The notes beneath the pieces were generated by a model. That model saw only the letters and a program-made list of their open reading frames with translations, made no database searches and was not told the DNA's origin. From Pseudomonas sp. GM74 (GTDB lineage: Bacteria > Pseudomonadota > Gammaproteobacteria > Pseudomonadales > Pseudomonadaceae), in the NCBI RefSeq assembly GCF_000282455.1, contig NZ_AKJG01000054.1:62001-126000 (forward strand): a stretch of DNA of 64,000 bases. Reading direction: 5' to 3'. The position numbers and the translations under genes are program-made. Below, one piece after another: positions 29,268-37,475 of this stretch (its first letter is position 1; every line of letters begins with the position of its first letter).

Positions 29268-31685
29268 TCAGTACTGCGCGCGCAGGCTCAGGGTCAGGGT
29301 GCGCGGGTCGCCGTAGAAGTTGGTGCCCCAGGAGGCATCGACGCGGTCGTAGTACTTGCGGTCGAACAGGTTGTTGGCCGTCAGTGTCGACGACAGGTGT
29401 TCGTTGAACTTGTAGCCGACCTGCGCCGAGGTTACGGCATAGCCGCCTTGTTTGAACTTCACGTCACGCTGGTAGTAGGTGTCGCTGACCACACGCACGC
29501 CACCGGCGACGCTGAAGTCCTTGAGCGCACCGTCGGTGAACTCATACTTGGTCCACAGGTTGTAGTTGTGCTTGGGCGTGATGGTGCTGAAGGTCTTGCC
29601 TTTGTTGGCCTGATCGCCGTCCAGGAACTTGGTGGAGGTGTAGGCGTAACCGGTGACGATGCTCCAGTTGTCGGTCAGGTTGCCGCTCAACTCGGTTTCC
29701 CAGCCCTGGCTGCGGGCCTTGCCTTCGGTCATGTAGGCACCGGAGGTGTTGTCGTATTCGGCACGGTTTTCATCGTAGATGCGAAAGGCGGCGAGGCTGG
29801 CGTTCAGGCGACCCTCGTAGAATTCGCGCTTGAGGCCGATCTCGTACTGCTTGCCTTCGCGTGGGCCGACCGGCTGGCCGTCCGTGCCGATTTCGCTCTG
29901 CGGTTTGAATACGCCGGTGTAGCTGAAGTAGGTCGACAGTTCAGGGGTGATCTTGCCGATGAGGGCGCCGTACGGCACGACTTTGCGGTTGATGCTGGTG
30001 TGGGCTTCGCCGAAGTTGTTGAAGAAGGCGTTGGCGTTCTTCGCATCGCTTTCGTACCAGGTGACGCGGCTGCCGCCGATGACATCGAGCCAGTCGGTGA
30101 CGTTGAACTTGGCGCGGGTGTAGACGCCGTACTGATCGGACTTGGACCAGTTGCCGTTGACGTGGGCATAGTCGTTGCGGGGAATGTCGATGCTGTCCGG
30201 ATCGTACACGTTGATCGGGAAGTACTCGCCGCCGCCGTAGGTGAAGTCCTTGTCCAGGTGCTGGTACTCGGCGCCCAGGGTGAACTCGTGCCGTCGATCG
30301 GCAAACTCGAACGGCGTGGTGACGAAGCTGTCGACGCCGATGGTCTTGATGTGGGTGTAGTAGTCGTAGGCCACGGCCCAGCTGTCACCGGTGGCCGGGT
30401 CGACCGCGCCGTCGGCCCAGGTGAAGTTACGCTCCGGGGTTTCGGCGTCGCGGTAGGTCAGGGTGGTCTTGAACTGACCGCCGTTGTCCAGTTCGTGGTC
30501 GAGCTCGGCGAAGGATTCCCAGACCTTTTCGTTGAGGGTGTTCCACTTGGCATCGACGAAGGTCGAGCGCGATACGTCGAGCAACGAGCCATTGGCGTAG
30601 GCCGGCAGGCCGAAGGCCGGGGTGGAGTTGTTCTTCTGATAGGCGCCACCGACCGACAGGGTGGTGGCCGGGTCGAGGTCGAATTCCAGGCGACCGTAGA
30701 CCATCGGGCGTTCGTTCTGCGCGTAGTCGACGAAGGACTGGTTGTTCTCGTAGGCGGTGATGAAGCGACCGCGCACGGTGCCCTGTTCGTTCAACGGGCC
30801 GGTGACGTCCACCGAAGAACGGTAGTGATCGTAGGAGCCGGCGGCCAGTTCGCCACCGAGGGCGAATTTGCTCAGGGCGCGCTTGCGCACCACGTTGATC
30901 GTACCGCCGGGTTCGCCCGCGCCCTGGTACAGGCCCGACGGGCCGCGCAGCACTTCGATGCGGTCGTACATCGCCAGGTCGAAACTGGTGGCCATGTCGC
31001 CCTGGCCGGTGGGCTGTGAGACGCCGTCGACCTGCACCTGGTCGACGAGGAAGCCACGCATGTAGACGTCGTTGAGGCTGGAGCCGGAGTTGTAGGTCTT
31101 GATGGTCACGCCGGTGACCTGACGCATGGCGTCCTGCAGGCTGTTCAGGTTCTGGTCGTCCATGCGCTGGCGCGTGACGACGGACACCGACTGCGGGATG
31201 TCCTTGAGCTTGATGTTGCCTTTGCCGATGGTCACTTCATCGCTGGTGTAGGAGTGCGAGCCTTCGGTGGTCGGGCCCAGCGCCACGCCGGTGATGGAGG
31301 TCGCGCCCAGTTGCAGTGCACTGGAGTCACCGGCCGATGGCACCAGCGACACGGTGTTGCCATTCAACTGAAAATTGATGCCGCTCCCCAGCAGCAAGGT
31401 TTTCAGTGCCTGTTCCGGTTCCATGTTGCCGGACACCGCCGTGGACTTGATGCCGTTGACCATGTCCTGGCTGTAGAGAATCTGCAGGTTGGTCTGCTGG
31501 CCCAGTTGGCGCAATGCGCTGGCCAGCGATTGGGCCGGTACATTGACGTTCACCGGGGCTGCTTCCACCTGGGACGTACCCAGCAGCAACAGGGTCAGCA
31601 GCGCACCCGGCACGACCGTTCGGAGTTTCTTTTGCCGTTCGATGGCTAACGCCAAGGGTGCGCGGGACAGAGTAAGGCTTTGCAT
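29268..31685 (-). CDS. fpvA: Ferripyoverdine TonB-dependent outer-membrane receptor FpvA
   Basis: An 805-aa receptor that imports ferric pyoverdine. After a signal peptide (to about residue 42, ending VEA) there is an STN signalling domain (about 45-110), found in transducers that act through an anti-sigma factor on FpvI/PvdS-type sigmas. A TonB-box-like SYTSDEVTI, a plug (about 145-265, with RGFLVDQVQVDGV and EVLRGPSGLYQGAGEPGGTINVV) and a 22-strand-type barrel ending in LTLSLRAQY follow. It lies downstream of pvdE in the same direction with a Fur box between them, and next to the maturation genes. Its specificity should match the side chain encoded at 0-26 kb. No anti-sigma gene (fpvR) is adjacent. 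Confidence 0.95.
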   Translation of the reverse strand: MQSLTLSRAPLALAIERQKKLRTVVPGALLTLLLLGTSQVEAAPVNVNVPAQSLASALRQLGQQTNLQILYSQDMVNGIKSTAVSGNMEPEQALKTLLLGSGINFQLNGNTVSLVPSAGDSSALQLGATSITGVALGPTTEGSHSYTSDEVTIGKGNIKLKDIPQSVSVVTRQRMDDQNLNSLQDAMRQVTGVTIKTYNSGSSLNDVYMRGFLVDQVQVDGVSQPTGQGDMATSFDLAMYDRIEVLRGPSGLYQGAGEPGGTINVVRKRALSKFALGGELAAGSYDHYRSSVDVTGPLNEQGTVRGRFITAYENNQSFVDYAQNERPMVYGRLEFDLDPATTLSVGGAYQKNNSTPAFGLPAYANGSLLDVSRSTFVDAKWNTLNEKVWESFAELDHELDNGGQFKTTLTYRDAETPERNFTWADGAVDPATGDSWAVAYDYYTHIKTIGVDSFVTTPFEFADRRHEFTLGAEYQHLDKDFTYGGGEYFPINVYDPDSIDIPRNDYAHVNGNWSKSDQYGVYTRAKFNVTDWLDVIGGSRVTWYESDAKNANAFFNNFGEAHTSINRKVVPYGALIGKITPELSTYFSYTGVFKPQSEIGTDGQPVGPREGKQYEIGLKREFYEGRLNASLAAFRIYDENRAEYDNTSGAYMTEGKARSQGWETELSGNLTDNWSIVTGYAYTSTKFLDGDQANKGKTFSTITPKHNYNLWTKYEFTDGALKDFSVAGGVRVVSDTYYQRDVKFKQGGYAVTSAQVGYKFNEHLSSTLTANNLFDRKYYDRVDASWGTNFYGDPRTLTLSLRAQY

Positions 31686-31722
31686 TGCTCGAATCGCTCC
31701 AGAATGGTGTGTGCAGTTTTTA

Positions 31723-31741
31723 GTTAATGATAATTATTATT
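31723..31741 (-). promoter_or_regulatory. Fur box upstream of fpvA
   Basis: GTTAATGATAATTATTATT matches the 19-bp Fur consensus GATAATGATAATCATTATC at 16 positions. It lies about 40 nt before the fpvA start. No TAAAT-N16-CGT box is present in this gap; a possible sigma motif (GGTTTAGCC...CCGTC) just upstream on the minus strand could belong to FpvI but is uncertain. Confidence 0.75.
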
Positions 31742-31812
31742 AGACGGACCACTTTGGCTAAACCGGAAAACAAACTTCAAAAAAAACAATGATTTGCGTG
31801 CGGCCACCGCGT

Positions 31813-33462
31813 TCAGGCGGTTGCGCGCTCGGTGACGACCCGGCCCGATTCCATGCGCACCAGTTGATCGGCCATGTCGAAATAGCGGTCGTCGTGGGAG
31901 ATGACGATGATGGTCTTGCCCAGGCGTTTGAGGTCCGGCAGCAGCTCGGTGTAGAAGATGCGGCGGAAGGTCGGGTCCTGGTCGGCCGCCCATTCGTCGA
32001 ACACCAGCACCGGGCGTTCCTCCAGCCAGGCATTGACCAGCGCCAGGCGCTTGCGCTGGCCGGTGGACAGGTCGGTGGTGGTGAAGCTGCCGTCCCTGAC
32101 GCTGACCTTGTGCGCGATCTCCAGCCGTTGCAGGTATTGGTTGGCGTCTTCGGGGATGTGCTGGTCGCCCTGGACCACGTCATCGAACAGGTAGTAATCG
32201 GCAAAAATCGTGGTGAACAACTGGCGGTAGTCGTCGCGATTGTGCGCATCGATGCCTTGGCCATTGAGCAGGATCGAGCCCTGTTGCGGTGCGTAGAGGC
32301 CCAGCAGCAACTTGATCAGAGTGGTCTTGCCGCAGCCGTTTTCGCCGACGATGAAAATGATCTCGCCTTGCTCGATGGTCAGGTTCACCGGGCCCAGGCG
32401 AAACGCGTCGCTGCCCGGTGCGGCGGGGAAGGCGTAGCTGACGTTGTCCAGTTGCAGGCGGTTGACCACGATCGGCGGGGTGCCGTTGTCGTTGAGCAGC
32501 AGGTGCGGCTCGGGGGAGGAGAACTGGCTCGACAGTTCGGCGATGCGGCGGAAGGCGATGCGCGCCCGGCTCACGATCGGCAAGGTGCTGACCAGGTGCT
32601 CGATCGGGCCCTTCATGTACAGCAGCACCAGCACGAATCCGCTCATCACCGCTTTGTCGGCGCTGGGCCAGAAGGATTGCAGGGCCAGCGCCAGGCCGAT
32701 GACCACGAAGAACAGCATCGAGCCGAGGGTCTTGGCGATCACGAAGGTGTTGATCGAACGCACCTGGGTGTCGCAGATGAAATCGGCGGTGCCCTGGATG
32801 CCCTTGACGAACATGCGCTGGCGACGCGGACGGTGGATGCGCAATTCCTTGGCGCCGCCGGCAATGGCGTTGTAGTGCTTTTGCAGATCGTCTTCGGCGT
32901 CACGGGCGGCCATGAAACCCTGGATGCCCTTGCCTTGGGCGTAGAACTGGATGCCGGTGCCGATGGCAATTGCCAGCACCATCATCAGGAACATCGGCCA
33001 CGACAACATCGCCAGGTAACCCATGCAGCCGAGGGTCACGGTCAGGGAAATCGCCAGCGGCGCGAAGGCGAAGGCAAAGTCGCTGATGGTGTCGACGTCG
33101 TGGGTCAGCACCGGGATCAGCCGGTGGCTGCGGTAGCGCTCGATCTGCTCGATAGGCGCCGAAAGGACTTTCTCCCCAAGCGTTTTGCGCAGCCTGGCAA
33201 TGATGTGCTGGCCGACGTAGTTGGTGCCGATGTCCGAACAGATCGAACTGCCCAGGGCCAGCAGGCACAGGCCGCCGAACAGGGTGACCACGCCTTGGGT
33301 CAGGCCGTCCGGCGAATGCAGTGCGTTGTTGATGGTGGCCAGCAGCACCGTGACGCTCAGGCCACCGACCATGCCCAGGACAATGGACGTGGCAACGATC
33401 AGTCGAAACGGTTTCAACAGGGCCAGTAATTCGCCGATGGCGCCTCGGGTAGGCTGGGTCAT
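31813..33462 (-). CDS. pvdE: Pyoverdine precursor exporter PvdE (ABC permease-ATPase)
   Basis: A 549-aa half-transporter of the cyclic-peptide/SyrD exporter family, placed in the inner membrane to move the acylated ferribactin precursor into the periplasm. The N-terminal half has about six membrane segments (LIVATSIVLGMVGGLSVTVLL, GVVTLFGGLCLLALGSSI, and others to about residue 300). The C-terminal ATPase shows Walker A GENGCGKT, signature LSTGQ, Walker B VLVFDEWAAD and switch ISHDD. It is preceded by an exact PvdS box. fpvA follows after 127 nt. Confidence 0.95.
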   Translation of the reverse strand: MTQPTRGAIGELLALLKPFRLIVATSIVLGMVGGLSVTVLLATINNALHSPDGLTQGVVTLFGGLCLLALGSSICSDIGTNYVGQHIIARLRKTLGEKVLSAPIEQIERYRSHRLIPVLTHDVDTISDFAFAFAPLAISLTVTLGCMGYLAMLSWPMFLMMVLAIAIGTGIQFYAQGKGIQGFMAARDAEDDLQKHYNAIAGGAKELRIHRPRRQRMFVKGIQGTADFICDTQVRSINTFVIAKTLGSMLFFVVIGLALALQSFWPSADKAVMSGFVLVLLYMKGPIEHLVSTLPIVSRARIAFRRIAELSSQFSSPEPHLLLNDNGTPPIVVNRLQLDNVSYAFPAAPGSDAFRLGPVNLTIEQGEIIFIVGENGCGKTTLIKLLLGLYAPQQGSILLNGQGIDAHNRDDYRQLFTTIFADYYLFDDVVQGDQHIPEDANQYLQRLEIAHKVSVRDGSFTTTDLSTGQRKRLALVNAWLEERPVLVFDEWAADQDPTFRRIFYTELLPDLKRLGKTIIVISHDDRYFDMADQLVRMESGRVVTERATA

Positions 33463-33503
33463 GGCAAGCAGTTCCTTGGGTCGTAAGGCAGATACCCAGT
33501 AGA

Positions 33504-33527
33504 ACGTCTGATGGAGGGCTTTATTTA
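33504..33527 (-). promoter_or_regulatory. PvdS iron-starvation box of pvdE
   Basis: On the minus strand, TAAAT (33527-33523), a 16-nt spacer and CGT (33506-33504) match the TAAAT-N16-CGT consensus exactly, 42 nt before the pvdE start. Confidence 0.85.
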
Positions 33528-33564
33528 AACGGCGGGAGACAGGTGGCGGGGGAGTTACACAAAA

Positions 33565-33673
33565 CCTGTGGGAGCGGCGGTGCGGCGATCCGACTTGCTC
33601 GCGAAGGCGGTTTGTCAGTCACATTGATGTTGGATGTGCTGCCGCCTTCGCGAGCAAGCCCGCTCCCACAAGG
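33565..33673. repeat. REP doublet with one disrupted arm
   Basis: The right arm (CGAGCAAGCCCGCTCCCACA) is normal. The left arm reads GGGAGCGGCGGTGCGGCGATC before CTTGCTCGCGAAGG, so it carries extra bases within the palindrome. It sits between pvdO and the pvdE promoter. Confidence 0.8.
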
Positions 33674-33685
33674 TGTGGGGAGGGA

Positions 33686-34558
33686 TTAGAGATTGCGTAC
33701 TACACGAAATCCGATCCAGTCGCCCCGGGTTTGCGGGTCGATGTCGTTGCGGTTGCCCGAGCGGGAAAACACCGGCGCTTCGCCCCAGTCGTTGCCACGG
33801 ATGCGCAGGGTGTCGCAGTTTGGTTCGGTCCAGGCACTGCCGTCGGTGGGCGCGCCGACGTAGTCCGGGTGGTAGCAGTCGGCGATCCACTCGTAGACGT
33901 TGCCGTGCATGTCGTACAGGCCGAAGGCGTTGGGTGGGTAGCTGCCGACCGGCGAGCTGTAGCTGTAGCCGTCGGTCGGGCCGTAGGTGTTGGCGTGGGT
34001 GGCGATGCTGTACTCGGTACCGGGGTCGAACGGGAAGGGGAACGCTCCCGTTGACCCGGCGCGGGCGGCGTATTCGCGCTGAGCCTCGCTGACGATGTGA
34101 TAGTGCTGGCCGGTCTTCATCGACAGCCAGGCGACGTAGGCGCTGACCTCGGCGAAGTTCATGCACACCGCCGGCTGGCGCGGGCCCTGGGGGTAGCTCG
34201 GCTTGCCGTTGGTGCACGCGCGGCCGGGGCGTGTGTCGCCATCGGGCAGGGTGATCCCGGTTTCCTTCATGTATTGGGCCCATTCACCGGCAGTGATCTG
34301 GTAGCGGCTCATGGCGAAGGGTTTTTCGAACGACACCTCATGCATCGGGCCTTCATCAGGTTCGCGGCCGACCTCGTCGTCCGGGGTGCCCATGGTGAAG
34401 GTGCCGGCGGGCAGCACCACCATTTCCGGGCAGTTACGGCAATCCTTGAAGACCTTGCCCGGCAATGGCGCGGTGTAGGCCTGGGCGAGGCCGGGCAAGG
34501 CGCTGCCGAGCACGGCCAACAGCGTCAGGGCGCCGAATTTTTTCAGGGTGCTTTTCAT
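33686..34558 (-). CDS. pvdO: Pyoverdine maturation protein PvdO (formylglycine-generating-enzyme-like)
   Basis: A 290-aa periplasmic protein with a signal peptide (about 1-27, cleavage after AQA) and an FGE-sulfatase fold: MVVLPAGTFTMGT, PMHEVSFEKPFAMSRYQITAGEWAQYM, NVYEWIADCYHPDY and the C-terminal GFRVVRNL. PvdO is required for late oxidation of the chromophore precursor (dihydropyoverdine to pyoverdine). It is the last gene of the pvdM-pvdN-pvdO run, 16 nt after pvdN. Confidence 0.93.
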   Translation of the reverse strand: MKSTLKKFGALTLLAVLGSALPGLAQAYTAPLPGKVFKDCRNCPEMVVLPAGTFTMGTPDDEVGREPDEGPMHEVSFEKPFAMSRYQITAGEWAQYMKETGITLPDGDTRPGRACTNGKPSYPQGPRQPAVCMNFAEVSAYVAWLSMKTGQHYHIVSEAQREYAARAGSTGAFPFPFDPGTEYSIATHANTYGPTDGYSYSSPVGSYPPNAFGLYDMHGNVYEWIADCYHPDYVGAPTDGSAWTEPNCDTLRIRGNDWGEAPVFSRSGNRNDIDPQTRGDWIGFRVVRNL

Positions 34559-34574
34559 AAGGGCTCTCGCTCAG

Positions 34575-35855
34575 TCAGACCTGGTTGGCCAGCAGTTCCA
34601 TCAGGCGGTCGATGTGCGCTTGGGTATTGAGCAGCCCTGGCGACACTCGAATGATCGGCCCGACATCGCGGTCCACGGCGTCACACACCACGCGCTGATC
34701 CATCAGGTAATTGGCGACTTCTTCGCAGTCCCGGTTCTTGATGCGGAAGAAGGTGAAACCGGCGGAATATTCCGGCGACAGCGGCGTGACCAGCTCCACC
34801 GACGAGTGTGCCTGCAAGCGTTTTTTCAGGTAGCTGTTGATGGCGTGAATGCGCGTCGCGACCTCGGCCTTGCCCAGCTCCAGGTGCAATTTGAAAGCCT
34901 CGGTCAGCGCCCAGCGGTGTTCGAACGAGTGATAGCCGCCGTAGGTCATCACCGTGGAGAACTGTGTGGCTTCGGAGAAGGTCGGGATGGTCGGGGTGAC
35001 GTCCTTGAGTTCGTCGGAGCGGGCGCAGATGATCCCGGTGCCCCGTGGGCCGAACATCCATTTGTGGGTGCCGGCAATGAAGAAGTCGCAGTGCATGTCC
35101 GGGAAATCGACGTTCTCCACGCCGAAACCGTGTACGCCATCGATCACGTAGAGGATGCGGTCCTTGTCGGCGCGGCCACGGTTCTTCTCTTCCACCAGTT
35201 TGCCGATCTCGCCGATGGGCAGCTTCACGCCGCTGCCGGAGTGCACCCAGGTCATGCCCAGCACGCGGGTTTCGGGGCGGATGTTGCGTTCGATCGCGGC
35301 CAGCACTTCGGCGCTCGAGACCTTGTACGGGTCTTCGAACAACTTGATCTTGCGAACCTGGGTGCCGTCCTTCCGGGTGCGGTATTCGAACACGCTGTTG
35401 GCGGCGTAGTGCTCGTGTTCGCTGGTGAGGATCTCCTGGTCCGGGCGCACGTGGATACCGGCGTAGATCATCGCCAGGCCTTCGGTGGTGCTGCCGGTCA
35501 GGGCGATCTGCGATGGTTTGGCTTTCAGGTAACGCCCGGCCCACACGCGCACCTCTTCTTCCCGGCGTTCGGTTTCGCCGCGATGCCAGTCCATGGCCAG
35601 GCCCGGGTTGCGATCGAGATTGGCGCGGTGCATCTCGATGGCTTCACGCACGGGAAGGGGGTGCGAGGTCACCAGGAAATTGGCGAAGTGCAGATAATTC
35701 GGGTCTTGGGTGAAGAGTTGGCGCAATTGGTCCCATTTGTCCTTGGGCAGTGGCGCGGGGCTGGCGGCCAGTGTCGGCAGGTTGACGGCCGAGGCCAGGG
35801 GAATGCCGGCCGCGAGTATGCCGGCCTGCTTGAGGAATGAACGACGGTTGGTCAT
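34575..35855 (-). CDS. pvdN: Pyoverdine side-chain modifying enzyme PvdN (PLP-dependent, Tat-exported)
   Basis: A 426-aa fold-type-I PLP enzyme (class V aminotransferase family) exported folded by the Tat system. The start at 35855 gives MTNRRSFLKQAGILAAG, a clear twin-arginine signal; a start 21 nt upstream would only add residues before it. The PLP lysine is in GTHKWMFGPRGTG. PvdN is known to convert the chromophore-linked glutamate of pyoverdine to the succinamide form in the periplasm. It lies between pvdM (29-nt gap) and pvdO (16-nt gap). Confidence 0.94.
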   Translation of the reverse strand: MTNRRSFLKQAGILAAGIPLASAVNLPTLAASPAPLPKDKWDQLRQLFTQDPNYLHFANFLVTSHPLPVREAIEMHRANLDRNPGLAMDWHRGETERREEEVRVWAGRYLKAKPSQIALTGSTTEGLAMIYAGIHVRPDQEILTSEHEHYAANSVFEYRTRKDGTQVRKIKLFEDPYKVSSAEVLAAIERNIRPETRVLGMTWVHSGSGVKLPIGEIGKLVEEKNRGRADKDRILYVIDGVHGFGVENVDFPDMHCDFFIAGTHKWMFGPRGTGIICARSDELKDVTPTIPTFSEATQFSTVMTYGGYHSFEHRWALTEAFKLHLELGKAEVATRIHAINSYLKKRLQAHSSVELVTPLSPEYSAGFTFFRIKNRDCEEVANYLMDQRVVCDAVDRDVGPIIRVSPGLLNTQAHIDRLMELLANQV

Positions 35856-35884
35856 GGATTCGGTTCGCTCTGGCAAAGAAGAAA

Positions 35885-37234
35885 TCAGTTTTTAACCACA
35901 GGCCGGGAGGACTTCTGCACCTGGTCCCAGACCCGCAGGAAGTTGCCGCCCCAGAGCTTGGCGATGTCGGCGTCGCTGTAGCCGCGGCTGATCAGTTCGG
36001 CGGTCACGTTGCGGGCCTCGCTGACGTCTTTCCAGCCTTCGAGGCCGCCGCCGTCGTTGAAGTCGGAACTGATGCCGACGTGGTCGATGCCGATTTTTTT
36101 CACGGCATAGTCGATCGCATCGCCGTAATCCTTGAGAGTGGCCTTGGGTTCTTCGTCGAGGATCGAATAGAGCTGGCTGGCGTACTCGCCGAAGCGCTGC
36201 TCGGGCCAGACGGTGATCACCGGGTCGCCGGGCATCAGGGCCATCTCCAGGCCTTGCAGCGGTTGCAGGTCGAAGCGCGCGCGCAGGGCGTTAAGCTTGT
36301 CCTGGGTAGTCTGGCTCAGCGGGCGGATGTAGGTCGGGAAGCCGACGATCTGCACCACGCCGCCGCTGTTCTTGATCAACTGCATTTCCGCATCGCTGAG
36401 GTTACGCGGGATGTCCACGAGGGCGCGCGGCGCCGAGTGTGAGGCGACCATCGGTGTGCGGCTCAGTTGCGCCACTTGCTCCAGGGCCTTGGTCGACATC
36501 TGCGACACATCGATGATCACGCCCAGGTCGTTGAGGCGATGCACCGCTTGCTTGCCGATGTCCGACAGCCCGCCCAGCGCATCCCGCGAATCATTGAAGA
36601 ACGGCAGCGGCCGCGACGAGTCGGCCCAGGCGTTGTTGCCCACGTAGCTGAAGCCGAACATGCGCATGCCGCGCGCCGCCCACTTGTCCAGGGCGTTGAG
36701 GTCATTGCCCAGCGGGTAGGCGTTGAGCATGCTGATGAACACTGCGAACTTGCCTTCACCGTGCAGGCGACGGAAGTCGTCGGGGGTGTAGGCGATGGCC
36801 ACATGGTTGGGGAAATCGCGAACCATCGCGCTGATGATCTTGTAGCGGGTTTCCTGCTCAAAGCGGGCCTCGTCGACGAAACCGGCGGTAGGGCGATGGG
36901 GGGCGTTGGGGCCGTTCCAGATTTCCGGCCAGCCGAAAATCGTCAGTGCCGCCCCGGACAGGCGCCCGCGCCCGGTCTTGACCAGGTCGAACTGGCCTTC
37001 GCCGTCCTTGTCGACTTCGTTGCCGGCGGTGCCGAAGTCCATGGGCACGGTGATATGGCTGTCGAACGAGAGGATGCGTTCCTGCAATTGATCGGCCTGT
37101 TTCATCACCTTGACCGGGTAGCCTGGGTTGTCCCTGAATCCGTAGTCCCAGGCCGCGAAGCCCGCACCCGCACTGATCGCCAGGGCCAGCGGCAGGCCGA
37201 TGAAAAGAGCCTTTTTCGAACGTGGTTTTGTCAT
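35885..37234 (-). CDS. pvdM: Pyoverdine maturation dipeptidase-family protein PvdM
   Basis: A 449-aa protein of the membrane/renal dipeptidase family (peptidase M19), with an N-terminal membrane anchor or signal (KKALFIGLPLALAISAGAGFAAWDY) directing it to the periplasm. Family features include ILSFDSHITVPMDFG and the C-terminal IGIDHVGISSDFNDGGG and LWGGNFLRVW. PvdM is needed, with PvdP, for oxidation of ferribactin; whether it acts as a peptidase is not established. It is first in the minus-strand pvdMNO operon, behind an exact PvdS box. Confidence 0.93.
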   Translation of the reverse strand: MTKPRSKKALFIGLPLALAISAGAGFAAWDYGFRDNPGYPVKVMKQADQLQERILSFDSHITVPMDFGTAGNEVDKDGEGQFDLVKTGRGRLSGAALTIFGWPEIWNGPNAPHRPTAGFVDEARFEQETRYKIISAMVRDFPNHVAIAYTPDDFRRLHGEGKFAVFISMLNAYPLGNDLNALDKWAARGMRMFGFSYVGNNAWADSSRPLPFFNDSRDALGGLSDIGKQAVHRLNDLGVIIDVSQMSTKALEQVAQLSRTPMVASHSAPRALVDIPRNLSDAEMQLIKNSGGVVQIVGFPTYIRPLSQTTQDKLNALRARFDLQPLQGLEMALMPGDPVITVWPEQRFGEYASQLYSILDEEPKATLKDYGDAIDYAVKKIGIDHVGISSDFNDGGGLEGWKDVSEARNVTAELISRGYSDADIAKLWGGNFLRVWDQVQKSSRPVVKN

Positions 37235-37296
37235 TGCCGTCTCAGTCAGGTTTGCCGCCCCGGATCAGGCGCGGGGGCCTTTGCTATCTGGGGGGA

Positions 37297-37320
37297 ACGA
37301 GTGACCGAGGAAGGAATTTA
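37297..37320 (-). promoter_or_regulatory. PvdS iron-starvation box of pvdMNO
   Basis: On the minus strand, TAAAT (37320-37316), a 16-nt spacer and CGT (37299-37297) match the consensus exactly, about 63 nt before pvdM. Confidence 0.85.
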
Positions 37321-37336
37321 GTGTTTGTGCCGGCCC

Positions 37337-37403
37337 CATCGCGGGCAAGCCCGCTCCCACAGGAATTGCGATACCCCTGTGGGAGCTGGCTTGCCAGCGA
37401 TGC
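37337..37403. repeat. REP doublet with mixed arms between the pvdM and pvdP promoters
   Basis: One arm is ATCGCGGGCAAGCCCGCTCC and the other GGGAGCTGGCTTGCCAGCGA, two different REP arm variants paired in one element. It separates the two divergent PvdS boxes. Confidence 0.8.
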
Positions 37404-37406
37404 CTT

Positions 37407-37430
37407 TAAATTTGTCGGCGCAACAATCGT
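37407..37430 (+). promoter_or_regulatory. PvdS iron-starvation box of pvdP
   Basis: TAAAT at 37407-37411, a 16-nt spacer and CGT at 37428-37430 match exactly, 46 nt before the pvdP start. Confidence 0.85.
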
Positions 37431-37475
37431 TCTAGCTTGGATAAAGCCTGCTCCATGGCTGACACAGGTAGGGCA

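Noticed and set aside
29397..31019. 540-codon plus-strand frame opposite fpvA
   Set aside because: Low-complexity Val/Gly-rich shadow of a clear TonB receptor gene, with no ribosome-binding site or motif.
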